This document shows, piece after piece, positions 28,859-37,719 of a DNA stretch of 64,000 nt (its first letter is position 1; each line of letters starts with the position of its first letter). The stretch is from an uncultured Flavobacteriaceae bacterium. GTDB taxonomy: Bacteria; Bacteroidota; Bacteroidia; Flavobacteriales; Flavobacteriaceae. The notes beneath the pieces were generated by a model that was given only the letters and a program-made list of their open reading frames with translations, made no database searches and had not been told where the DNA came from. The stretch lies in the NCBI GenBank assembly GCA_937773465.1, contig CALJVK010000013.1:1-64000 (forward strand). Reading direction: 5' to 3'. The position numbers were made by a program, and so were the translations under genes.

Positions 28859-30321
28859 TTATTTTTTATTAATTGTGATACGATTTTAGCAGACAACAAG
28901 CATAATGGAATACCTCCTCCAGGATGAACACTTCCTCCACAAAAATATAGATTTAATATTTCATTTGAAAAATTAGGGTGTCTTAAAAAAGCTGACATTA
29001 AATTATTGCTCGAAGAACCATATAAAGAGCCCATATAAGACTGAGTATTAGCCTGAATGGTTTTAGGAGTATATATTTTCTCGTGTTCAATAAAATCTTC
29101 TAAATTGATATTTAGTAATTTATTTATTTTCATTAAAACATTGCTTTTCACATCATCAATCATACTATCCCAATCTTGCCCAGAATCATTTGGAGAATTA
29201 ATCATCACAAACCAATTTTCGCAATTATCTGGAGCATCTCCTTTTACATCTTTTGATGTGATATTAACATAAACTGTTGGATCACTGGAAATGGTATTGT
29301 CTTCAAAAATTGATTGAAATTCTTTTTTATAATCTTTTGAGAAGAAAATATTATGTAAATCTAAATTTTTGAATTCCTTTTTAATCCCCCAATAAAATAT
29401 TAAAGCAGAACTTGATCTTTCTTGATTCAATGTCTTTTCCGGTTGATAGTGATTCTTTAATAAATTTCTATAAGTAGGAACAATATCCATATTAGAAACA
29501 ACAATTTCAGAATTATAAGACTTTTCTCCAACCACAACACCATTAGCTTTTTTATTATTTACTAATATTTTTGAGACATAGCTTTCGAATTTAAATTTTA
29601 CACCTTGTCGAATAGCTAAATCATATAATGATTTTGTAATGTTATTCATTCCTTTATCAGAAACATAAGTTCCGTATTCTTGCTCTAGATGCTGAACCAA
29701 AGTCATCATACCTGGTGTTTTGTATGGGGATGATCCGTTATAAGTTGCAAAACGGTTAAAGAGCTGAACTAAATGAGGCTCTTTTAATTCAGATTCATTT
29801 ACCTGGTTAAGTGTTTTATTAATTTGGAATGAAAAAACATTAAAAAGACCTATTAATAAATCTTTAGAAAAATAAGTCTTTAATTTATGTAGTGATTGCT
29901 CTAAGAACATACTTTTAGTCAAATCATATTTTCTTTTAGCCTTAAGAAGATAAGTAGAAACTATTGATTCCTTTACTCCAAGAGTCTGGTTAATTTCATT
30001 TATGAATTTAGATTTTTCAGAATATGCATTAAGCTTAACTCCGTCATCCCAAAAATACTTACAGGATATCTCTTTTTTTTTATAATTAAAGTGATCCCTT
30101 GGATTTTCATTAAACAAAACAAAAAGCTCATCAATAAAGTGTGGCATTGTAAGTAAGGATGGTCCAGCATCAAATCTATAGGGACCTAAATCAAAGCTTG
30201 TTAATTTGCCTCCAGGAAAATTATTATTTTCAAAGACAGTGACATCATAATTCATTGATTTAAGCCTTAACGCTGTAGCGATACCTCCGATACCAGAACC
30301 TATGACAATTGCTTTTTTCAA
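28855..30321 (-). CDS. crtD: Carotenoid desaturase, CrtD-like (CrtI superfamily)
   Basis: 488 residues. FAD-binding N-terminus AIVIGSGIGGIATALRLKSM and the early substrate region FPGGKLTSFDLGPYRFDAGP; the C-terminal flavin motif is NLYFCGGSVHPGGGIPLCLL. The segment ATYNGSSPYKTPGMMTLVQH resembles 1-hydroxycarotenoid 3,4-desaturases (CrtD) more than phytoene desaturase (CrtI). That fits its neighbours: a 2-hydroxylase before it and a 1,2-hydratase after it, both acting on the linear end. It starts two bases after the crtA-like gene and overlaps cruF by four bases. CrtD over CrtI is my judgement from memory; desaturase function itself is firm. Confidence 0.85.
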   Translation of the reverse strand: MKKAIVIGSGIGGIATALRLKSMNYDVTVFENNNFPGGKLTSFDLGPYRFDAGPSLLTMPHFIDELFVLFNENPRDHFNYKKKEISCKYFWDDGVKLNAYSEKSKFINEINQTLGVKESIVSTYLLKAKRKYDLTKSMFLEQSLHKLKTYFSKDLLIGLFNVFSFQINKTLNQVNESELKEPHLVQLFNRFATYNGSSPYKTPGMMTLVQHLEQEYGTYVSDKGMNNITKSLYDLAIRQGVKFKFESYVSKILVNNKKANGVVVGEKSYNSEIVVSNMDIVPTYRNLLKNHYQPEKTLNQERSSSALIFYWGIKKEFKNLDLHNIFFSKDYKKEFQSIFEDNTISSDPTVYVNITSKDVKGDAPDNCENWFVMINSPNDSGQDWDSMIDDVKSNVLMKINKLLNINLEDFIEHEKIYTPKTIQANTQSYMGSLYGSSSNNLMSAFLRHPNFSNEILNLYFCGGSVHPGGGIPLCLLSAKIVSQLIKNK

Positions 30322-30323
30322 TT

Positions 30324-30992
30324 TTAAAATACTTTAGTCTGTTTGTCAATAATCTCGAACCTAGCAAACAAGTCTTCCTTATACCAATTTCTTTGTCTTG
30401 TTTTTTTAACTATTTCAGCATGATTTTTATTTTTATATGCAAAATCAGTAACAGATTCAATATCGTTCCATATACTAAATGTAGCCTGTTGTATAAATGG
30501 AAGCTCACCAATTCCCTTGAACCAAACAACTCCAGAAGCATTTTTTATGGCCTTAGAAGCTTTTGGGACGGATCTCCAAAATTCAAATAACTTTCTAAAA
30601 TTTAGAGAAGCTCTTGTTATAATAGCGATTTTTTTTGATTTATTCAACGGAATATTGTCGCCTTTAAAAGGATTCAATCCATCCCATTTACCATGACTAT
30701 GGATTGGATTCAAAAAATAATCCTCCCTTGAAAAAGCTTTCTTTGAAATAAGCATTGAGTGATCACTTGTATTTATAAAATCATCTGCACTTGATCTGTC
30801 TTTCCAAACACATAATATTGAATAAGTACCAAAGTCGGGGTAAAGACTAAATCCTGCTCCTGCTCCCGTTCCTAATAATTTAAAAAAATTAAGTCCAGGA
30901 ACTTTACTGAGTAACTCAAAAGCTAAATACATTTGCTTAAAAGCCCAAAATTTATTTGTTCTGTATTTGAAAAAAGAAATAGTTGTAATCAT
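30324..30992 (-). CDS. crtA: CrtA-like carotenoid hydroxylase (spheroidene monooxygenase family)
   Basis: 222 residues, soluble. The segment FFKLLGTGAGAGFSLYPDFG and the following TYSILCVWKDRSSADDF are characteristic of the spheroidene monooxygenase (CrtA) family; WFKGIGELPFIQQATFSIW is a second conserved block near the C-terminus. In flavobacteria a CrtA relative is established as a carotenoid 2-hydroxylase of myxol synthesis, so that role is more likely here than 2-ketolation. It sits in the order add - crtA - crtD - cruF with gaps of 9 and 2 bases, indicating one transcript. Confidence 0.8.
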   Translation of the reverse strand: MITTISFFKYRTNKFWAFKQMYLAFELLSKVPGLNFFKLLGTGAGAGFSLYPDFGTYSILCVWKDRSSADDFINTSDHSMLISKKAFSREDYFLNPIHSHGKWDGLNPFKGDNIPLNKSKKIAIITRASLNFRKLFEFWRSVPKASKAIKNASGVVWFKGIGELPFIQQATFSIWNDIESVTDFAYKNKNHAEIVKKTRQRNWYKEDLFARFEIIDKQTKVF

Positions 30993-31001
30993 TAACTTTA
31001 A

Positions 31002-31991
31002 TTAATTATAAGATGATTTTAAAAGTGAAATAATTTTTGTTTTAATTTTTAAATTAGCAAAAGAAGCTTCCATTGAATTAATATTTACTTTTAAAAAGTG
31101 ACTCTTAATCCAATTAAAATGAGTGCCTAAAATGCCATACTCATTATTCAAATTAGTATCTGAAATTGTTCTTCCGTCTGTATTGATACTTATTGAAAAA
31201 TCATTTTTATATAAAAAATCAACTGGATGATCCTTAAAACTTTTATAAACCTTTGTGACTATGTTACTAGTTAAACAAAGTTCTAAATGGATGTTATTTG
31301 CTTTTAGTTTTTTTAATAGAAATTTGTCTTCAATACTCCTAACGCCGTGACCAATTCTAGAGGGCTTTAGTTTTTCTAAAGTTTCTGAAACACTGTGAGC
31401 GCCTAAAGCCTCACCTGCATGTGCTGTACAGTATATATTACTTTCATTTGCTAGCTCAAATGCCTTTGTATGGTTGTCAAGAGGAAATCCTGACTCGTCA
31501 GCAGCTATATCAAATCCCACAACATTTTCGCCTTCAAAATCTTTAATTAAATTTATTGTTTCCAAGCTTTGCTTTTCAGAATAATGTCTTAGTGTGCATA
31601 AAATTAAATTGACTTCTATTCCTGTAGCATTAGATTTTTCTTTTGTTTTTTTACTTATAATTTCAACAACCTCCATTGGAAGCAAACCTTTGTTTAAGTG
31701 AAGAAGCGGAGCAAATCTAACTTCTGCGTATACAACATTGTCATCTCTAAATTGGTTGAAAATATCCTCTACAATAATCTCAAGCTCTTCTTTTGTTTGC
31801 ATATATTCTAATGCTCTGTCAGCGCATTTAATATAATCTTTTAGACAACTACATGACGTCCCTATAAATTGATTTTTAAAAGTACTGTAACTAATTTTGG
31901 GGTTAATTTTCTTTAGTGCTTTGTAACTAAGACAACAATCTAAATGAACGTGTAGTTCTACTTTCGGTAAATTATTAAAATCAGAATTCAT
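31002..31991 (-). CDS. add: Adenosine deaminase-family protein
   Basis: 329 residues of the metal-dependent amidohydrolase fold. Zinc ligands and active site: LPKVELHVHLDCCLSY (HxH), YCTAHAGEALG (His and Glu), RIGHGVRSIED (His), and SINTDGRTISDT (Asp). It would deaminate adenosine to inosine in purine salvage. The usual Asp-Asp pair of the last motif is Asp-Gly here, as in NTDN-type actinobacterial enzymes, so base specificity could differ from the model enzyme. It overlaps the histidine phosphatase by one base and is followed nine bases later by carotenoid genes; the metabolic link is not obvious, probably shared transcription only. Confidence 0.85.
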   Translation of the reverse strand: MNSDFNNLPKVELHVHLDCCLSYKALKKINPKISYSTFKNQFIGTSCSCLKDYIKCADRALEYMQTKEELEIIVEDIFNQFRDDNVVYAEVRFAPLLHLNKGLLPMEVVEIISKKTKEKSNATGIEVNLILCTLRHYSEKQSLETINLIKDFEGENVVGFDIAADESGFPLDNHTKAFELANESNIYCTAHAGEALGAHSVSETLEKLKPSRIGHGVRSIEDKFLLKKLKANNIHLELCLTSNIVTKVYKSFKDHPVDFLYKNDFSISINTDGRTISDTNLNNEYGILGTHFNWIKSHFLKVNINSMEASFANLKIKTKIISLLKSSYN

Positions 31992-32497
31992 TATTCAACA
32001 AAATAAAGAAAATTTCGAGTATCTATTTCATCACAAATGTTCACTACATATAGGTTGGAATTATTATTATCTTCAATGTTAGTATATATGTTTTTATTTA
32101 AAATATTATTAGTAAATGTGGGAATTGTATTACTGTGACCTACCACTAAAACAGTTTTACCCTTGTTGTTAGAAATAAATTTATCATAGTCAATCTTTGA
32201 AGGATGATAAATAACTAGCTCGGTTCCATTATCAGAAAAAGGTTTTATAGTTTCTAACGTTCTGTGATAATTAGTAGAATAAATAATATCAAAATCAATA
32301 TTTTTAAAAAAATTCTTCCATTTAAGTGATCTTTTAATTCCTAATGAATTTAAATGAGGATTAGAATTAGTATTGTCGGCTCTTTCCTTTTCTGCATGTC
32401 TAATTAAATATACATTAGTGCATCCTGAGTTGTTTTCAGTTTGAGCATTAATTGGAAGATAAATTAAAAGACATAATATGATTGTAATATTTTTCAT
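31991..32497 (-). CDS. Secreted histidine phosphatase (phosphoglycerate mutase-like)
   Basis: 168 residues from ATG 32497, which gives a clean signal peptide MKNITIILCLLIYLPINAQ; a longer reading from 32542 adds 15 residues without a sensible signal. Catalytic RHG-type motif is VYLIRHAEKERADN, the second histidine is in VLVVGHSNTIPTF, and IIYSTNYHRTLETI holds the mid-domain Arg. The protein is therefore a periplasmic or lipid-free exported phosphatase; substrate unknown. One base separates it from the stop of the mechanosensitive channel gene and it overlaps add by one base. Confidence 0.75.
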   Translation of the reverse strand: MKNITIILCLLIYLPINAQTENNSGCTNVYLIRHAEKERADNTNSNPHLNSLGIKRSLKWKNFFKNIDFDIIYSTNYHRTLETIKPFSDNGTELVIYHPSKIDYDKFISNNKGKTVLVVGHSNTIPTFTNNILNKNIYTNIEDNNNSNLYVVNICDEIDTRNFLYFVE

Positions 32498-32498
32498 A

Positions 32499-33734
32499 TT
32501 AAACTTTAAAATTTGATGGAAGCTCAAATAGTTCAAGATCAAAAGTTTTTAGCGAAGCAAGTAGATGATCAAAAATATTGGAAACAATATTTTCATAGTT
32601 TTTCCATTCTTTATCAGAAACAAACGCATATATTTCAAGAGGGACACCTTGAGATGTTGGGGTTAATTGACGACACATGATAGTCATATCGTTATTAATT
32701 AATTCATTAGCAACTAAATATTCTTCTATATACTTTCTAAACAAACCAATATTTGTGAGGTTTCTTCCGTTAATTTTATCATCAATTTCAAGATTTAATT
32801 TTAAATTATGATATTCTATTTCTTTTTCGATTGTAGCTAAATAGTTAGATAATAATTTGATGTTTGTTAATTTAGAAACTTCTTCCTTTTTCATGAATCT
32901 AATTGAAGAACCTTTTATTAGTAACGCCCTTTTTATTCTTCTTCCATTAGAATCACTCATTCCTCTCCAGTTTTTAAATGAATCAGAAATTAATTTATAT
33001 GTTGGAATAGTAGTTATGGTTTTATCAAAATTTTGAATTTTAACAGAACTTAGATTTATTTCTATCACATCTCCGTCAGCTCCAAACTTTTCCATTGTTA
33101 CCCAATCCCCGATTCTAATTAAATCATTTGAACTTAACTGAATGCTAGCAACAAATCCTAATATAGTATCCTTAAAAATTAGCAAAAGAACTGCTGAAAG
33201 TGCACCCATGGCAGTAAGAAAAGTTCCCACATCTGTTCCTGTAAGAATTGAAAATATCACTATAATGGCTGTAAACCATACTAGTATCATAGCTACTTGA
33301 ACAAAACTTTCAATTGGTTTCCCTTTTAAAGAATCAACAGTTTTAAAAAAATCTTTAGAAGCACTCAAAAAATTTCTAATTATCCAAACTAAAAGAATAA
33401 TAAAATATATTTCTAAAACTAAAACAGCATAAACAAGTAAAGCTTGAAAATCTTCAAGCCAATATGGTAAAATCCAATATAAAAAGAATAGCGGGACTAA
33501 TCTTGATAAATATATTTGAATTTTGTTAGCAATTAAAAAATCATCAAAATCAGTTTTAGATCTTTCTGAAATTTGTTCAAGAAAATTAATTATAATTTTC
33601 TTTGATATATAATTAATAACAAAAACAGAAATAAAGATTAGTATTGAAACTAAAATTAAATTTAATATTTCTGCATAAAACTCTGGTATTCGTAGATCAA
33701 TTAAAAGATCATAAAATAAGTTGTTTAATTCCAT
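32499..33734 (-). CDS. MscS-family mechanosensitive channel (YbdG-like)
   Basis: 411 residues, with about five membrane helices in the first 190 (VSILIFISVFVINYISKKII, LVPLFFLYWILPYWL, AVLVLEIYFIILLVWIIRNF). The pore helix is GTFLTAMGALSAVLLLIFKD, followed by the signature IQLSSNDLIRIGDWVTMEKF and the beta domain with SDSFKNWRGMSDSNGRRIKR. Extra cytoplasmic residues resemble E. coli YbdG. It opens under osmotic downshock to release solutes. First gene of the mscS-phosphatase-add-carotenoid run. Confidence 0.9.
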   Translation of the reverse strand: MELNNLFYDLLIDLRIPEFYAEILNLILVSILIFISVFVINYISKKIIINFLEQISERSKTDFDDFLIANKIQIYLSRLVPLFFLYWILPYWLEDFQALLVYAVLVLEIYFIILLVWIIRNFLSASKDFFKTVDSLKGKPIESFVQVAMILVWFTAIIVIFSILTGTDVGTFLTAMGALSAVLLLIFKDTILGFVASIQLSSNDLIRIGDWVTMEKFGADGDVIEINLSSVKIQNFDKTITTIPTYKLISDSFKNWRGMSDSNGRRIKRALLIKGSSIRFMKKEEVSKLTNIKLLSNYLATIEKEIEYHNLKLNLEIDDKINGRNLTNIGLFRKYIEEYLVANELINNDMTIMCRQLTPTSQGVPLEIYAFVSDKEWKNYENIVSNIFDHLLASLKTFDLELFELPSNFKV

Positions 33735-33761
33735 TGAGTTGTGTGTTTTTAAATTAGTTTA

Positions 33762-34784
33762 TTAAAACAGTTCGTCTTGAGATTGGGCTTTTTTTAAGCC
33801 TAAATGATCATAAGCTAACTTAGTGACCTCTCTCCCTCTTGGTGTTCTAACAATAAAGCCTTGTTGAATTAAAAAAGGTTCATAAACCTCTTCAATTGTT
33901 TCAGCACTTTCAGAAACTGCAGTAGACAATGTACTAATACCAACAGGCCCCCCTTTAAACTTATCAATTAGAGTAGATAAAATTTTATTATCCATTTCAT
34001 CAAGTCCATTCTTATCTACATTTAAGGATTTAAGAGCAAATCTAGTTATTTCCATATCAATAATTCCATTTCCCTTAATCTGAGCAAAATCTCTTACTCT
34101 TCTTAACAATGAATTAGAAATTCTAGGGGTTCCTCTACTTCTTCCTGCAATTTCAATTGCTGCACTAGGATGAGTTTCAATGTTTAATATTTCGGAACTT
34201 CTTTCTACTATAGTTGAAAGTAATTCTGTCTTATAATATTCAAGTCTACTATTGATTCCAAATCTAGCTCTCATAGGGGCTGTTAATAGTCCTGATCTAG
34301 TTGTGGCTCCAATTAGTGTAAATGGATTTAAATTAATCTGAACAGTTCTTGCGTTAGGTCCAGTTTCTATCATTATATCAATCTTATAATCTTCCATAGC
34401 AGAATACAAGTATTCCTCAACTATTGGACTTAGTCTGTGTATTTCATCAATAAATAGTACATCTCTTGGCTCTAAATTAGTCAACAAGCCTGCCAGATCA
34501 CCTGGCTTATCTAAAACAGGTCCAGATGTTACTTTTAAGTTAACGCCTAATTCATTAGCAACAATATGAGCTAATGTTGTTTTTCCAAGACCAGGGGGTC
34601 CATGAAACAAAGTGTGGTCTAAAGCATCTGAACGTTGATTACATGCCTCTACAAAAACTTTAAGATTATCAAGTATTTGATCTTGTCCTGCAAAATCATC
34701 AAATGACAATGGTCTTAGAGCCTTATCTATTTCTAATTCTTCAGTATTAAATCCAGAATCTGTAGGGTCTAAATTTTCATTCAT
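33762..34784 (-). CDS. ruvB: Holliday junction branch migration ATPase RuvB
   Basis: 340 residues. AAA+ motor: [19 protein letters not shown], Walker [19 protein letters not shown], Walker [19 protein letters not shown], sensor 1 [20 protein letters not shown], sensor 2 [20 protein letters not shown], and the C-terminal winged helix ending in [20 protein letters not shown]. Drives branch migration with RuvA during recombination repair. Its own -7 element lies five bases before the start, so it is transcribed separately from the cytochrome oxidase genes upstream. Confidence 0.97.
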   Translation of the reverse strand: MNENLDPTDSGFNTEELEIDKALRPLSFDDFAGQDQILDNLKVFVEACNQRSDALDHTLFHGPPGLGKTTLAHIVANELGVNLKVTSGPVLDKPGDLAGLLTNLEPRDVLFIDEIHRLSPIVEEYLYSAMEDYKIDIMIETGPNARTVQINLNPFTLIGATTRSGLLTAPMRARFGINSRLEYYKTELLSTIVERSSEILNIETHPSAAIEIAGRSRGTPRISNSLLRRVRDFAQIKGNGIIDMEITRFALKSLNVDKNGLDEMDNKILSTLIDKFKGGPVGISTLSTAVSESAETIEEVYEPFLIQQGFIVRTPRGREVTKLAYDHLGLKKAQSQDELF

Positions 34785-34789
34785 TTATC

Positions 34790-34797
34790 CAAATATA
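34790..34797 (-). promoter_or_regulatory. -7 promoter element of ruvB
   Basis: TATATTTG (minus strand, 34797-34790) is followed by GATAA and then the ATG at 34784. No TTTG is present at the 19-base distance. The spacing predicts transcription starting at or inside the start codon, that is, a leaderless mRNA. Confidence 0.55.
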
Positions 34798-34829
34798 AGC
34801 AAAAGAAAATCGATATTTAAAACAATAAA

Positions 34830-36626
34830 CTAGTGTTCAGTTTCTTTTTCTCCTTTACTAAGTGGAGTAGTTTGAAGAACAAAATCTTCTTTTTGACCAG
34901 GCTTACTGTAATCGTATGCCCATCTATGTACATGTGGTATTTCACCAGGCCAGTTTCCATGGATATGCTCAACAGGTGCAGTCCATTCCATAGTGTTTGA
35001 TCTCCATGGATTTTGCTCTGCTTTTTTACCAAAAAACATACTTGAAATAAAATTATATAAAAAAATCAACTGAGCAGCACCTGCAAGTAAAGCAAAGACC
35101 GTGATTACAACATTTATATTTGCTAAATCATCAAAATAAGGAAAAGCAGTATTTGTATAATATCTTCTAGGCAAACCTGCCATTCCAATAAAATGCATTG
35201 GGAAAAACACTCCATAAGCAGCTATAGCTGTTACCCAAAAATGAATGAACCCTAAGTTTTTATTCATCATTCTCCCAAATAATTTAGGGAACCAATGATA
35301 TACTCCAGCAAACAAACCATAAAGAGCTGAAATACCCATAACTAAATGGAAATGCGCTACAACAAAGTAAGTATCATGTATATTAATATCTAAAGTACTG
35401 TCTCCAAGAATAATTCCAGTAAGACCTCCTGTGATAAAAGTAGATACTAAACCAATTGAAAACAACATCCCTGGATTAAATTGCAAATTACCTTTCCACA
35501 GTGTTGTAATATAATTAAATGCTTTTACAGCAGATGGAATTGCAATAAGTAAGGTGGTAAATGTAAATACTGAGCCAAGAAAGGGGTTCATTCCTGAAAT
35601 GAACATATGATGTCCCCATACAACTGTAGACAGAAATGCAATAGCTAAAATAGATGCTACCATGGCTCTATAACCAAAGATTGGTTTTCTTGAATTAGTA
35701 GCGATAATTTCTGATGTTATACCTAATGCAGGTAGCAGTACAATATATACTTCTGGATGTCCTAAAAACCAAAAAAGATGTTCAAATAATACTGGAGAAC
35801 CACCTTGATAATGAAGAACTTCACCCTGGACAAAAATGTCTGAAAGGAAAAATGAGGTTCCAAAACTTCTGTCCATTATTAAAAGTAGCGAAGCTGAAAG
35901 TAAAACAGGAAAAGAAATAACACCAATTATAGCAGTAACAAAAAATGCCCATATTGTTAAAGGGAGTCTGAACATAGACATACCTTTAGTTCTTAAATTT
36001 ATAACTGTAACAATATAATTAAGTGATCCAAGTAATGAAGAAGCAATAAAAATAGCCATTGAAATTAACCAAAGTGTCATCCCCATTCCAGAGCCGGGTT
36101 GAGCTTGAGGTAATGCACTTAATGGAGGATAAATTGTCCATCCAGCAGCAGCAGGACCAGCTTCAACAAAAAGAGATGCAAGCATTATCATACTAGACAG
36201 AAAAAACAACCAAAAAGAAATCATATTTAAAAGACCAGAAGCCATATCTCTAGCCCCAATCTGTAATGGAATCAATAAATTACTAAAAGTTCCACTTAAA
36301 CCAGCAGTAAGCACAAAAAACACCATTATAGTACCATGGATGGTTACTAAAGCTAAATAAATGTTAGGATCCATCACACCTTCAGGTGCCCAATCTCCTA
36401 AAAAAATATCAAAAACAGCAAAGGATTGTTCAGGCCAAGCTAATTGAAGTCTAAATAGTAAAGACATAGCCACTCCAATAAAACCCATAAACAATACTCC
36501 TAAAATCAAATATTGTTTAGCGATCATTTTATGATCTTGACTAAATATATATTTAGTTATAAATGTTTCTTTATGATGATGATGATCATCGTGATTTGAA
36601 TGCGAAATACTTGAAACTTCTGACAT
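34830..36626 (-). CDS. ctaD: Cytochrome c oxidase subunit I (aa3 type)
   Basis: 598 residues, about twelve membrane helices. Heme-copper ligands: the CuB His-Tyr region in FWFLGHPEVYIVLLP, the His-His pair in VWGHHMFISGMNPF, and HDTYFVVAHFHLVMG with heme a and a3 ligands. Also MTLWLISMAIF and the proton-channel region typical of the family. It is the terminal O2-reducing subunit receiving electrons via alternative complex III and coxB just upstream (six-base gap). The N-terminus is rich in His (HSNHDDHHHH). Last gene of the act-cox operon. Confidence 0.96.
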   Translation of the reverse strand: MSEVSSISHSNHDDHHHHKETFITKYIFSQDHKMIAKQYLILGVLFMGFIGVAMSLLFRLQLAWPEQSFAVFDIFLGDWAPEGVMDPNIYLALVTIHGTIMVFFVLTAGLSGTFSNLLIPLQIGARDMASGLLNMISFWLFFLSSMIMLASLFVEAGPAAAGWTIYPPLSALPQAQPGSGMGMTLWLISMAIFIASSLLGSLNYIVTVINLRTKGMSMFRLPLTIWAFFVTAIIGVISFPVLLSASLLLIMDRSFGTSFFLSDIFVQGEVLHYQGGSPVLFEHLFWFLGHPEVYIVLLPALGITSEIIATNSRKPIFGYRAMVASILAIAFLSTVVWGHHMFISGMNPFLGSVFTFTTLLIAIPSAVKAFNYITTLWKGNLQFNPGMLFSIGLVSTFITGGLTGIILGDSTLDINIHDTYFVVAHFHLVMGISALYGLFAGVYHWFPKLFGRMMNKNLGFIHFWVTAIAAYGVFFPMHFIGMAGLPRRYYTNTAFPYFDDLANINVVITVFALLAGAAQLIFLYNFISSMFFGKKAEQNPWRSNTMEWTAPVEHIHGNWPGEIPHVHRWAYDYSKPGQKEDFVLQTTPLSKGEKETEH

Positions 36627-36632
36627 ATTATA

Positions 36633-37707
36633 TTATTGTATTACTTCCGAAAATATTTGTTGCTTAGCAACCCATTTTTCGTAATCTTTTTCAGATTCAA
36701 CTATTATTTTCATTTGCATATTGTAGTGAGATGTCCCACATATTTTAGCACATAACAATAAGTAATCGAACTGGTATGGATCTAGCGATTCTTCACCTTT
36801 TGCAGTAAGCAATTTACTATTTTCGTATCTAATTTTATTAATTCTATTAACCTTGTCTACAACATCTGAATTCATTCTCATTTCATCTGTAGTTTTAGTT
36901 GGAGTAAAAGAAAATTCAGTAATCATTCCTGGCACACAATTCATTTGAGCTCTAAAATGTGGCATGTAAGCAGAATGTAAAACATCTTGAGATCTAAGTT
37001 TAAATATCACCTTTCTGTTAACTGGAAGGTGGAATTCTTGAGTTACAACAAAGTCATCCATTCCATTTGGGTCAGACGAATCTATACCAACAGAGTTTTT
37101 ACCGTCAAAATCATTAAGAAATCTAACATTTGCATCTCCAAGCACATTGTCTTCTCCGCCATATCTTGCTTTCCAATTCCATTGTTGCGCATATAATTCA
37201 ACAACTAAAGCATCCTCATCTTCTTCAAAATTCATTATTTTTCCCCACGTAATCATTCCATAAATAATTAAAAGAAAAAAGATTATTGCAGGTATAATTG
37301 TCCAAACAAATTCAAGTTTATTGTCATGAGTGAAAAAATATGCTTTTCTATTGTTTATTCCTCTATACTGGTAAGCAAAAATATGTAAAACAGCCTGAGT
37401 TATAGTTTGTGCAAATAAAATAACAGCAAATGATATCCAAAGTAGGGTGTCATAAGCAGGTCCGTGTGCAGATGCTGATTCAGGAAGAAGTACTTTAGAA
37501 TAAGTCCAAAAAGAATAAATAGTAACTGCATAGATAAAAACTAAAAAAGCAAACATCAACTTACCATTTAAATCATTATCTTTTTCTGTAGCAATTTGAG
37601 AATCGTCACGCTTTTGTCCTAATTTAGACAGTTCGAAATATCTTAGTAATTTGCCATATGGCAATTCCTGTTAAGATTAAAATTGTTATTGTAAGTAATA
37701 CTGTCAT
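36633..37707 (-). CDS. coxB: Cytochrome c oxidase subunit II (frameshift near N-terminus)
   Basis: CuA-bearing subunit. The true start is ATG 37707 (MTVLLTITILILTGIAIW), giving the first membrane helix; an extra base near 37,640 shifts the frame, after which FELSKLGQKRDDSQ onward is intact. Two further helices (LMFAFLVFIYAVTIYSFWTY; FVWTIIPAIIFFLLIIYGMI) precede the cupredoxin domain. CuA ligands are visible in DVLHSAYMPHF and CAKICGTSHYNM (Cys, Cys, His, Met). Joined length about 358 residues. Placed between actF and ctaD with 12 and 6 base gaps. Because oxidase function needs this subunit, the frameshift is probably a sequence error. Confidence 0.92.
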
Positions 37708-37719
37708 TTAATATATTCT

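Noticed and set aside
35714..36018. Two overlapping plus-strand frames opposite ctaD
   Set aside because: ctaD is a fully conserved gene here; no promoter or family match supports a protein on the other strand.
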